Made by a program: the position numbers and the translations under genes
The notes under the pieces: generated by a model
The model's input: the letters and a program-made list of their open reading frames with translations, nothing else
Told to the model about the DNA's origin: nothing
The model's database searches: none
In this document: positions 14,497 through 21,690 of the stretch, piece by piece
Layout: the number at the start of each line of letters is the position of its first letter
Position numbering within the stretch: the stretch's first letter is position 1
From: Flavobacteriales bacterium
GTDB lineage: Bacteria; Bacteroidota; Bacteroidia; Flavobacteriales; JASBRU01
Length of the DNA: 58,488 nucleotides
Direction: 5' to 3'
NCBI GenBank assembly: GCA_030149285.1
Contig: JASBRU010000006.1
Span: 128,170 to 186,657 of the forward strand

Positions 14497-15219
14497 ATGA
14501 AAAAGACAGTTTTTTTAATAATGATCATAAGTATAGCTGTAAATAAACTTTATGGACAAGATTATGACAATAAATACCAAATAAAAGTAGGTAGCCTTCT
14601 ATTTAGCTCTAAATACACACATTATTTAAATGATAGTTATAATCACATTACAAAAGCAGATATAGGTTATTCTATTGGCTTCTCAAATTTCGCAAGAATT
14701 AAAAGCCCGAAAACAGATGGTATATACCTTGGCTATAGCTTTGAGTTTAGTCAGTTTAATTCAAAAACCACATCCTATTATGATTCATCAACACCAATGC
14801 CTTTTTACTATGACTCAATACTTACAAGGCATGATAAAATAACCATTTTATCAGGAAAAATACATCTGATGTATGAAGGGCATATAACTGACGAATTGGA
14901 CTTTTCGGTTGGAATAACATCAGAATTATTCATTATCTCACATGACATCGGAGCTTTTTTTGACTTTAGCAGCTGGAGTTCATTTGGAAGCGTCTCACTA
15001 TTTGGTGGAGGTACTCCGGAAGCCTATCCGGCTTTTAACTCAAAAAACTACTCCGGGCTTAGTTTTGGTTTATTTTTTGGCACTACCTATTACATAAATA
15101 AAGATAAAAATCTAGGACTAGAACTCAACTACAGTATTGATTACCTAAGAAAAAGACGCGTTGAAACCCAAAAACTCAACAAGCAAATTATTAGTCTGGG
15201 TTTCATCATTAAAACATAA
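14497..15219 (+). CDS. Predicted outer-membrane beta-barrel protein, tandem copy 4
   Basis: A 240-residue secreted paralogue, signal peptide ending KLYG-Q. It is the longest copy, with a Gly/Ser/Phe-rich loop (SSFGSVSLFGGGTP). The shared C-terminal block reads NLGLELNYSIDYLRKRR and the last strand is SLGFIIKT. It starts 10 nt after copy 3 and ends the set. Function unknown. Confidence 0.7.
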   Translation: MKKTVFLIMIISIAVNKLYGQDYDNKYQIKVGSLLFSSKYTHYLNDSYNHITKADIGYSIGFSNFARIKSPKTDGIYLGYSFEFSQFNSKTTSYYDSSTPMPFYYDSILTRHDKITILSGKIHLMYEGHITDELDFSVGITSELFIISHDIGAFFDFSSWSSFGSVSLFGGGTPEAYPAFNSKNYSGLSFGLFFGTTYYINKDKNLGLELNYSIDYLRKRRVETQKLNKQIISLGFIIKT

Positions 15220-15630
15220 CATCTAATTATCATGAAAAAAATTACACAAACGGCTGTATTGCGTTTGCATAGGTACACCAATGCAATTGCCAAAATAACA
15301 TTTACATTGATAGACTATGTGGTAACCTACAAACCCTAAAGCCAAACCCTACAAATGGCAGCTATATCGGCTTATAAACAGAACAAAACCTCTACCAAAC
15401 CTGTTTAAAGTCGGTATAGCTTTTTATGAGAAAGCGATGAACTAATTTGACAAAAATTTGCCCTATGAATACTTGCATTTGGTAAGCCGAATTCATTACA
15501 TTGCGCACTTATTACCCCTCCACTCCAGTAAAATAATTTTGAAAAATGTGCTGTGTTTTGTCACAGTTAGAGCTTCTATTTCGTCAAAGTAATAGAAAGA
15601 CACAGAAACTAACCAAAATACCGGAGAAAA
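15220..15630. other. Intergenic region with a -7 promoter box for the following gene
   Basis: No convincing gene. A 35-codon frame (15232-15339) starts MKK right where a fifth barrel gene would begin but lacks a signal peptide; it may be a remnant. TAATTTTG (15534-15541) is a perfect -7 box about 90 nt upstream of ATG 15631. CTGTG-TTTTGT-CACAG (15550-15565) is a small palindrome in the resulting leader. Confidence 0.4.
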
Positions 15631-16311
15631 ATGTTTGCTTACAAAACAACCCCATTACACTGCGGCCCTTGCAGAGAAAGAATTGCCATAGACAGATCTG
15701 GAATTGAAGAGTTTACTATTTACACCGTAAAACCTTACAACATAAGCCCGGATATGTGCCAAACCGCAAAAGCTTATAAAAACATTAAAGGCTTTAAAAG
15801 TATTCGCTCTTTAAAAGGTAGCAGCAACCCATTATTAAAAATAGACAATATAAACTGGGAAACCCAAGAAGATGCCCATGATGCCATAGAGCATATAGAA
15901 ACAGAAAGCGAGTTTAGCCTATACCGAAATGCTATGGACGAAACACACTTTTTTGGACATGCCATTGGCTTAAACCACCTAACCGTATTAGCCCCGGATG
16001 ATGTAAAGGAAAACCCAACACTTATGGAGTTTAAATCTTACGCGGTAAAAAAAGCAGACTTTGCAGCCCACCTTCGTGGCAGACGCAGAGTACTTAACTG
16101 GTTAATGAATGAAGTACCCGGCTTTTTTGGGATAAGAACTTACCAATCTTTAGATGATGCCGAGCGTTATTTTGATGCAAGCTTTTGGCAGTCTGAAGAG
16201 CATTACAAATGGGCCATGAATCATTTACGCAACACCCCATTTTACCAAGTGCATGCCCTAAGCATACACCGCAACTTCTTTAGTTACACATTTGACAGAC
16301 AACATGATTAG
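15631..16311 (+). CDS. Uncharacterised protein, C-terminal half resembling a dimeric alpha/beta barrel (ABM-like)
   Basis: A 226-residue cytoplasmic protein without signal peptide. The N-terminus has a thioredoxin-like HCGPC dipeptide pair but no other thioredoxin feature. The C-terminal half (GRRRVLNWLMNEVPGFFGIR, then SLDDAERYFDASFWQSEEHY, ending near the C-terminus) has the strand-helix layout of heme-degrading or antibiotic-biosynthesis-monooxygenase-like barrels; this is a weak structural guess. The ECF sigma factor gene starts 2 nt downstream, so the two form an operon and this protein may be its sensor or partner. Confidence 0.6.
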   Translation: MFAYKTTPLHCGPCRERIAIDRSGIEEFTIYTVKPYNISPDMCQTAKAYKNIKGFKSIRSLKGSSNPLLKIDNINWETQEDAHDAIEHIETESEFSLYRNAMDETHFFGHAIGLNHLTVLAPDDVKENPTLMEFKSYAVKKADFAAHLRGRRRVLNWLMNEVPGFFGIRTYQSLDDAERYFDASFWQSEEHYKWAMNHLRNTPFYQVHALSIHRNFFSYTFDRQHD

Positions 16312-16312
16312 T

Positions 16313-17191
16313 ATGAGAGGAAGCCTTATAGACACAAACTACAACGATAAAGAAGCCATCTTACTGAGAGAGGCTTCTTTAAACGGTAGTAGTAAAGCAT
16401 TGGGCGATTTGGTAGAAATGCACCGAGACTTTATATACAATGTGGTACTAAAAATGGTGCTAAACCCAGAGATTGCAAAAGACATTACCCAAGATGTAAT
16501 TATTAAAATAATTACCAATATAGCCGGCTTTAAAGGAAACAGTACGCTGCGTACATGGATATACCGTATTGCCTTTAACCATGTATTATCTGTAAAAAGA
16601 CAACCCTCTGAGCAAAACGTAAATAACTTTGAAGACCATGGCGCCTCATGGGATGCGCTACCTGATAACATACTGCAAGTTGAGAACCAAGCCGAAGCCA
16701 ACCTTATTGTAGAAGAAGCCAAACTAGGCTGTACCACCGCCATGCTTTTGTGCCTAGACAGGCAACAACGACTTATATTTATTTTGGGCGATATTTTTGC
16801 CATAAACTCTACATTGGGTGCAGAAGTACTAGAAATTACACCAGACAATTACCGACAACAATTAGCCCGAGCACGCAAGCAACTATATAATTTTATGGAT
16901 AAAAAGTGTGGCTTAATAAACAAGAGCAACCCTTGCCGATGCCATAAAAAAGCACAAACATTTATTAATAACGGTTGGGTAAACCCCGATAAAATGATAT
17001 TTAATGCCGAGCATAAAAAACGGATTAATGAGTTTACCAGAGAGGCATTACCCTTTATAGATGATATGCTAGAAGCACAATATGCGGAGATATATGCTGA
17101 CAGCCCCTTTTTAGAGCCAACAGACATGAAAAAGCGTATCAAAAACATCATCCAGTCTGATGAAGTAAAAGAACTATACAAGCTTAACTAG
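16313..17191 (+). CDS. ECF-type RNA polymerase sigma factor with Cys-rich C-terminal extension (copy A)
   Basis: A 292-residue sigma-70-family protein. Region 2 is seen in FIYNVVLKMVLNPEIAKDIT then QDVIIKI, and STLRTWIYRIAFNHVL. Region 4 is seen as LDRQQRLIFILGDIFAINST with a helix-turn-helix ITPDNYRQQLARARKQL. Beyond it, a conserved tail begins KKCGLINKSNPCRCHKK and continues for about 95 residues. A very similar factor lies at 51185-52072 with the same tail. ATG 16313 is preferred to 16304 because it aligns with the start of that paralogue (both reach N-Y-N-D about residue 10). No anti-sigma gene is adjacent. Confidence 0.85.
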   Translation: MRGSLIDTNYNDKEAILLREASLNGSSKALGDLVEMHRDFIYNVVLKMVLNPEIAKDITQDVIIKIITNIAGFKGNSTLRTWIYRIAFNHVLSVKRQPSEQNVNNFEDHGASWDALPDNILQVENQAEANLIVEEAKLGCTTAMLLCLDRQQRLIFILGDIFAINSTLGAEVLEITPDNYRQQLARARKQLYNFMDKKCGLINKSNPCRCHKKAQTFINNGWVNPDKMIFNAEHKKRINEFTREALPFIDDMLEAQYAEIYADSPFLEPTDMKKRIKNIIQSDEVKELYKLN

Positions 17192-17384
17192 CAAAACAAA
17201 CCAAATAAAGAATCTCATTTTGGTATAATGAAACTATTATTCCCATAACGGGAAAAAACGAGTATCAAGATTCATTAATCTGATAAATCGTTTTTATTAT
17301 AAAAAATACGTAAAAATCTATAAATCAAAACATTAAATAAATACAAAATCATCATACAAGTATATACACACTTATTTGGCACGC

Positions 17385-17400
17385 TGGCGTACTTTTTGCA
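17385..17400 (+). promoter_or_regulatory. Candidate sigma-54 promoter
   Basis: TGGC (17385-17388) and TTGCA (17396-17400) place the invariant GG and GC exactly 10 nt apart, as in the -24/-12 consensus TGGCAC-N5-TTGCA; AC is replaced by GT. A second TGGCAC at 17377-17382 precedes it. Expected start about 17411, upstream of ATG 17448. No bacterial enhancer-binding protein gene is in the window. Confidence 0.35.
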
Positions 17401-17447
17401 TTATGCTCATCACCTTAGCAATAATGAAAAGGTAAAAAACAAAAAAA

Positions 17448-18029
17448 ATGAAAATTAATAGAACAGTAAAACTAATCAGCTCAGTTGCACTTATTGCAAC
17501 AGCACTAGTTTTTACATCTTGTTCAGATAAAAACATAGTAAGTAAAAACAATACTGCTGCAGCTGCTCCTATACAAAAAAAGGATATTGACTTTGGAGAC
17601 ATCCCAAGAAATTGGGTAGGACTTACTTTTTCTCATACAGACTATATCCGCTTTAAACAATGCGGTATGGAAATACCAAGCCTTACTTTAGAAGAAAAAA
17701 ATGGCGAAGGTATAGTACGTGTAAACACAGGTAAAGATGTACTAGTATATAACGTAGAGAGCATAGCAAAATCTGGCAGTAGATACCAAATAGAAACACA
17801 AAGCCCTGAATTAGGTATACATACTTTTGAGTTTAGATATACAGAGGAAGATCGTAATATAGGTGTATGGACTAGTATTAACTACAACCATATAAAAACA
17901 GAAATAGACTATATAGTAGCAGCAGATGCAGAAAACATAAAACTGCTTGAGGATCAGTGTGAAGAAGAAGAGGAAGACTATAAAGTAACTATTACTACTC
18001 TTTTTCAGGAGAATGAAATAGAAGAATAA
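17448..18029 (+). CDS. Lipoprotein of unknown function
   Basis: A 193-residue protein with an N-terminal signal and lipobox (ALVFTSC), so lipid-anchored at the inner or outer membrane. The body is beta-rich (YNVESIAKSGSRYQIETQSP). The C-terminus is strongly acidic (CEEEEEDYK). No family recognised. A candidate sigma-54 promoter lies 48-63 nt upstream. The antisense strand has a long hydrophobic frame over the signal peptide, which is a shadow. Confidence 0.65.
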   Translation: MKINRTVKLISSVALIATALVFTSCSDKNIVSKNNTAAAAPIQKKDIDFGDIPRNWVGLTFSHTDYIRFKQCGMEIPSLTLEEKNGEGIVRVNTGKDVLVYNVESIAKSGSRYQIETQSPELGIHTFEFRYTEEDRNIGVWTSINYNHIKTEIDYIVAADAENIKLLEDQCEEEEEDYKVTITTLFQENEIEE

Positions 18030-18088
18030 ACACACACCTACAACCCTATTCAAATGCTTTTTTCACCCTTATCATTGCACACTATAAG

Positions 18089-19237
18089 ATGAAAAAAGCA
18101 TTTTTTTTTATTATCATTTGCATAGCCTCCCTTACTGCAAATGCACAAACCAATAAACTTATACAAGAACAAGGTAAGCTGCATATTTGCTATCAGCTAG
18201 ATTACCTTGATTTTGAAATTGACGAAAAAATATTGCTGTTTAAGCAGTTGGCAAGCAACTACCTAAGCACAAAGCATGATGAGCGAAACCTGCCCAACAT
18301 ATATATTTACTTTGAGCAAGACAGGGGCTCGCGCAAAACACCCTATACAGCCATTGGTTATGATGCCTTTGAATACAAAGGACACATCCAAAACTTTATA
18401 AATAACAACCACAAAGCTCATACTGTAAAAGGCGAGGGCTTGGTAATAAGTATACTTAGCAGCGACTTTGATATACCCACAGCAATGCGTTTATTGCACT
18501 ACGGGCTAAGCAATGTAGAGTATGTAATTGCCAACCAACAAGCCGTAAATTACGACTCATTAAACATTGCCATTACCGCCGTAAGGCACCCTTGCATACG
18601 CCAAGAAGTAGTAGACAAAGCAAAAATGCCGGGATACCCTAGCCTAGAAAAAGTAATGCTAGACACCATTTTTCCTGGCAGAACCGGGCCCGACACTAAT
18701 ACAGTAGGGTATAACTATGGCGGGCAAAAATTTAACTTTTACAACACCCACCCCAATAGCCCAAAATATGGCAAAGTGTTTTTGAGCACCAATAACTTAT
18801 TAGAGATAGCCAGAGCAGAGAACAATGCCTACATGATATTTGATACCGACAGTACTTTTTACTTTATAAATAAAGAACAAGACACTGCCATTGGCCCCTA
18901 CATGCTTAACACCATTACACGTGGGCGCCCACCGCTTAGGCAGGTAGGCCAACAAGCCAAGCTAGAGTACCAAGAACAACAACAGAAATACTCTTTTGTA
19001 CAAGAAAATGATAATAATGAGGTAGCCTCTACAGAGCTTATTACCTTCTCATTAATAGAAAAACCAAATACCGCACAATACCACGCTATGTTTGAAACAT
19101 CTGTTGGCACAAAAACAGAGCCCGGTAATAAAATTACCTTTTGGCAAAAAGTAAAACGCAGTGCTTGGTGGATACTTTCTTTTACCGTAATGATAAATGC
19201 AGCTATTTTTTATAAGCTGTTAGTTGGCAAAAAGTAA
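18089..19237 (+). CDS. Exported protein with C-terminal membrane anchor, unknown function
   Basis: A 382-residue protein with signal peptide MKKAFFFIIICIASLTANAQ and a single C-terminal transmembrane helix (WWILSFTVMINAAIFYKLL) followed by GKK. The large middle part would then face the periplasm. There are no enzymatic motifs that I recognise. A Gln-rich stretch (QQAKLEYQEQQQKYSF) lies near residue 300. It follows the lipoprotein by 59 nt and may share its transcript. Confidence 0.65.
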   Translation: MKKAFFFIIICIASLTANAQTNKLIQEQGKLHICYQLDYLDFEIDEKILLFKQLASNYLSTKHDERNLPNIYIYFEQDRGSRKTPYTAIGYDAFEYKGHIQNFINNNHKAHTVKGEGLVISILSSDFDIPTAMRLLHYGLSNVEYVIANQQAVNYDSLNIAITAVRHPCIRQEVVDKAKMPGYPSLEKVMLDTIFPGRTGPDTNTVGYNYGGQKFNFYNTHPNSPKYGKVFLSTNNLLEIARAENNAYMIFDTDSTFYFINKEQDTAIGPYMLNTITRGRPPLRQVGQQAKLEYQEQQQKYSFVQENDNNEVASTELITFSLIEKPNTAQYHAMFETSVGTKTEPGNKITFWQKVKRSAWWILSFTVMINAAIFYKLLVGKK

Positions 19238-19281
19238 TTTCTTTCATTATTTTAATATCTTTACTTTATTAAATAAATAAG

Positions 19282-19611
19282 ATGAAAATTAACTGGCATC
19301 AGGTAAACGAACTGTTTTACCGTGATTACGATAGAGACAAGCTTGTAAGTCAAGCACGCAAAGAGCTTCGTGGTATTATTGAAGCAGAAAAAAAGGAACT
19401 ATTAGAGGTAATGTCTGATGGATCTGAAATTTCTGATTTAGAAATAAATTTTAGCACCCTATCTATCGACATTGAAAATCAAGACTTTGCTCACCCTGCA
19501 ATTGTAATTATTTTAGAGGTAACACTTGAAAATGATGAAGATTTTTACGGAAGATTTGAGTACTACTTAGATACCAATCTAGACTTTTTAGACCACACCT
19601 TTAGTTATTAG
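19282..19611 (+). CDS. Small acidic protein of unknown function
   Basis: A 109-residue cytoplasmic protein, acidic, with an N-terminal helix pair and C-terminal strands (AIVIILEVTLENDEDFYGRF). No known family. It has its own weak -7-like box (TATCTTTA just upstream) and sits 44 nt after the membrane-anchored gene. Confidence 0.6.
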   Translation: MKINWHQVNELFYRDYDRDKLVSQARKELRGIIEAEKKELLEVMSDGSEISDLEINFSTLSIDIENQDFAHPAIVIILEVTLENDEDFYGRFEYYLDTNLDFLDHTFSY

Positions 19612-19652
19612 CATTATCCTGTTGCACAAAATATATTATATTAGCTGTGCAC

Positions 19653-20207
19653 ATGAAAACTACAAAAACAAAAGGGCTACTTTTTGCCGGCATCCTGTGC
19701 CTATTAAGTAGCACCATATACGGTCAGCTTACAAAAAAAGCAAGCTATACTTTTTATTTAGCTGGAGGCAAACAACTATACGGAAGTGTAGAAACTCACT
19801 ATGACAATTATTTATTGATTACCGCAGAACCCGGTAGCCTTATCAACCAAGAAAGCGGCATGAGTGGATCTTGGCTTATTAATAAGCACGATTTACTTCA
19901 GTACTCATATAGTGGTAATAAACCCATAGATTTTGCCGATCATCAGCAATCGTTTAATAGTCTTGGGCGTATGAAAAGATATAAACCTTATCAAGTATTA
20001 ATGCGAAATGGTGGTGAAAAGCAGCTTTTTGCAGTTATATCTGCTCTTACAGCCATTGCCATACCCCTATTATTTGATGACCCTGTAGCCACAAATGTTG
20101 GGTATATGTTAGGTGGAGTAAGCCTTACTGTAAATATCTGGGGCTTTTTTGAACTCAACCAAGCCGGTAAATTATCTGTTGCAAAAAAGTACAAAGCCCA
20201 TCGTTAG
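19653..20207 (+). CDS. Exported membrane-associated protein of unknown function
   Basis: A 184-residue protein with signal peptide (LLFAGILCLLSSTIYG-Q), a beta-rich middle (AGGKQLYGSVETHYDNYLLI) and a hydrophobic hairpin of two likely membrane segments (residues about 125-165) before a basic tail. ATG 19653 is chosen over the in-frame GTG at 19647 because the signal peptide then has the usual short MKTTKTK n-region. No family assigned. The 273-bp gap that follows holds a -7-like box TACTTTTG at 20279-20286 but no gene. Confidence 0.6.
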   Translation: MKTTKTKGLLFAGILCLLSSTIYGQLTKKASYTFYLAGGKQLYGSVETHYDNYLLITAEPGSLINQESGMSGSWLINKHDLLQYSYSGNKPIDFADHQQSFNSLGRMKRYKPYQVLMRNGGEKQLFAVISALTAIAIPLLFDDPVATNVGYMLGGVSLTVNIWGFFELNQAGKLSVAKKYKAHR

Positions 20208-20480
20208 TTATTTAGTCGATAGATAATTGATTTCATCGAATTTTAGGTAAAAGTGGTATGCCGTACCAACTATTTTTATACTTTTGCCGCGAATCCCCAT
20301 TCGTGTGTAATTGTAAGAATTGTCCTACAAAAACCATTTGTATATCAAGTAGTTATAAAAAGGATAGTAAATTTTATTATATTTAGCTAGCAAAAACAAA
20401 TATGTAGATAGAGAACAAATTACAGTACCTCATCATGAAAATAAAAAATACTTAAACAACAGAACACCGAGGAACACTAA

Positions 20481-20696
20481 ATGGTTATAATGTATAAAAT
20501 TAGTGGGGTTGATTTAGCAAAAAACAAACCCGCTATAATTGAAAGCCTAGAAAAATTACCGGAAATTAATGCAGCACATGTAATACTTAACCCTGCAAAA
20601 ATTCTTCTTTTTCTAAACAAAAATATCAGTGCAGAAAAGCTTCACGACACTGTAAATAGTGTAGGAAAATACTGCTTAGCACCTGTACCTGCGTAA
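20481..20696 (+). CDS. Small HMA-like (ferredoxin-fold) protein without the CxxC motif
   Basis: A 71-residue protein. The pattern YKISGVDLAKNKPAIIESLE, then a strand INAAHVILNPAKILLFLNKN, then a helix ISAEKLHDTVNSVG, follows the beta-alpha-beta-beta-alpha-beta order of heavy-metal-associated domains, but the metal-binding M-x-C-x-x-C is absent. Two ATG codons are in frame (20481 and 20490). Located just before a HYC_CC_PP protein, an HMA protein and a TonB receptor, so it likely belongs to the same metal-handling cluster (inference). Confidence 0.55.
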   Translation: MVIMYKISGVDLAKNKPAIIESLEKLPEINAAHVILNPAKILLFLNKNISAEKLHDTVNSVGKYCLAPVPA

Positions 20697-20775
20697 AAGC
20701 CAGCTCCCTTATACTTAAAAAAAGAGCCAATTGGTAAAACAAAAAGGGGCTTTATGACGTATATTTGTATAAGAG

Positions 20776-21183
20776 ATGAAAAGAATTGCCTTACTTATAT
20801 TATCATTTACATACTTATCGTTAAACCTTGGTTTGGCAATAAGCAAGCATTATTGTGGCAATTTTTTAAAAGAGGTAAAACTGGTACACCAAAACCATGA
20901 TGAGCACGAACATGAGCATGATTGCCACAATGGCTGCATGATGCATACTTGTTGCTCTGATGAAGAAATTGCGCTGGAAATAGACGACTCTCAAAAACTA
21001 CCCGAAACCACTACTGTGGTATTTTTTACAGGTTTTGCAAACCTACCTCCTACCACATTACACTATTTAAAAAAATTGGTAGAACCACAAACTACCACTA
21101 GCCCTTATACGGTTGTAAAAGTATTACCTCCACTCAAGGAACCACTATACATACAACATCAATCTCTTACATACTACGGATAA
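20776..21183 (+). CDS. HYC_CC_PP family protein, metal-handling
   Basis: A 135-residue exported protein. After an N-terminal signal helix come the family marks: HYC (ISKHYCGNFL), a His/Cys-rich segment (HDEHEHEHDCHNGCMMHTCC) and a Pro-rich C-terminal VLPPLKEPLY. Such proteins are found in Bacteroidota next to metal-binding HMA proteins and TonB receptors and are presumed to bind copper or another soft metal in the periplasm. The neighbours here agree. Confidence 0.75.
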   Translation: MKRIALLILSFTYLSLNLGLAISKHYCGNFLKEVKLVHQNHDEHEHEHDCHNGCMMHTCCSDEEIALEIDDSQKLPETTTVVFFTGFANLPPTTLHYLKKLVEPQTTTSPYTVVKVLPPLKEPLYIQHQSLTYYG

Positions 21184-21265
21184 ATACATAGCTATGGGTT
21201 TATGCCCACAATTTGTATTAAATCAACTATTCACAGAGATTTTAACCTCTATAATAATGTATGTA

Positions 21266-21688
21266 ATGAAAAAATCAGTTTTAAAATATATAGCATTGTG
21301 CCTTGCGGTAATAGCATTTGCATTGCCTGCTAACGCACAAAATAAGAAACAAGAAATAAAGTTTACCATTTACGGCAATTGCGAAATGTGTAAAGAACGC
21401 ATAGAAGAAGCCTTAGATGCAAAAGGAATAATTTTTGCCGAATGGGATAAAGACACCAAAATAGCTACCGTAGTGTACAAAACCTCTAAAATTACTGAGG
21501 ATGAAATACACAAATTGATAGCAGATGCAGGCTATAGCACAGATAAGGTAAAGGCCAATTTGGATGCTTACAACAAGCTAGATAAATGCTGCCAAAACCC
21601 AAACCCCTTAAATGATTTTGAGGGCGCGGATGAAGAAGGTGAAGATGATGGTCACAACCACAAAGACCATAAAGAACACCAGCACTAA
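21266..21688 (+). CDS. Periplasmic heavy-metal-associated (HMA) domain protein
   Basis: A 140-residue exported protein: signal peptide ending PANAQ, then an HMA domain with the metal-binding GNCEMC (x-C-x-x-C) and the rest of the fold (EWDKDTKIATVVYKT, DEIHKLIADAGYSTD). A His/Asp/Glu-rich tail (DDGHNHKDHKEHQH) offers further metal sites. It likely shuttles copper or a similar ion. ATG 21266 is chosen because the upstream 24 codons are hydrophobic and would spoil the signal peptide. The TonB receptor starts 2 nt after the stop. Confidence 0.8.
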   Translation: MKKSVLKYIALCLAVIAFALPANAQNKKQEIKFTIYGNCEMCKERIEEALDAKGIIFAEWDKDTKIATVVYKTSKITEDEIHKLIADAGYSTDKVKANLDAYNKLDKCCQNPNPLNDFEGADEEGEDDGHNHKDHKEHQH

Positions 21689-21690
21689 TT

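Noticed and set aside
15550..15565. CTGTG-N6-CACAG resembling an E. coli CRP site
   Set aside because: The TGTG/CACA half-sites are closer together than in the CRP consensus TGTGA-N6-TCACA, and E. coli CRP specificity should not be assumed in Bacteroidota.
16339..17181. Two long minus-strand frames over the first sigma factor
   Set aside because: Shadows of the sigma-factor frame, with Ser/Leu-rich composition and no family resemblance.
17372..17602. A 76-codon minus-strand frame with hydrophobic, membrane-like translation
   Set aside because: It is antisense to the signal peptide and lipobox of 17448-18029, whose own features are much stronger; hydrophobic antisense frames often arise opposite signal peptides.
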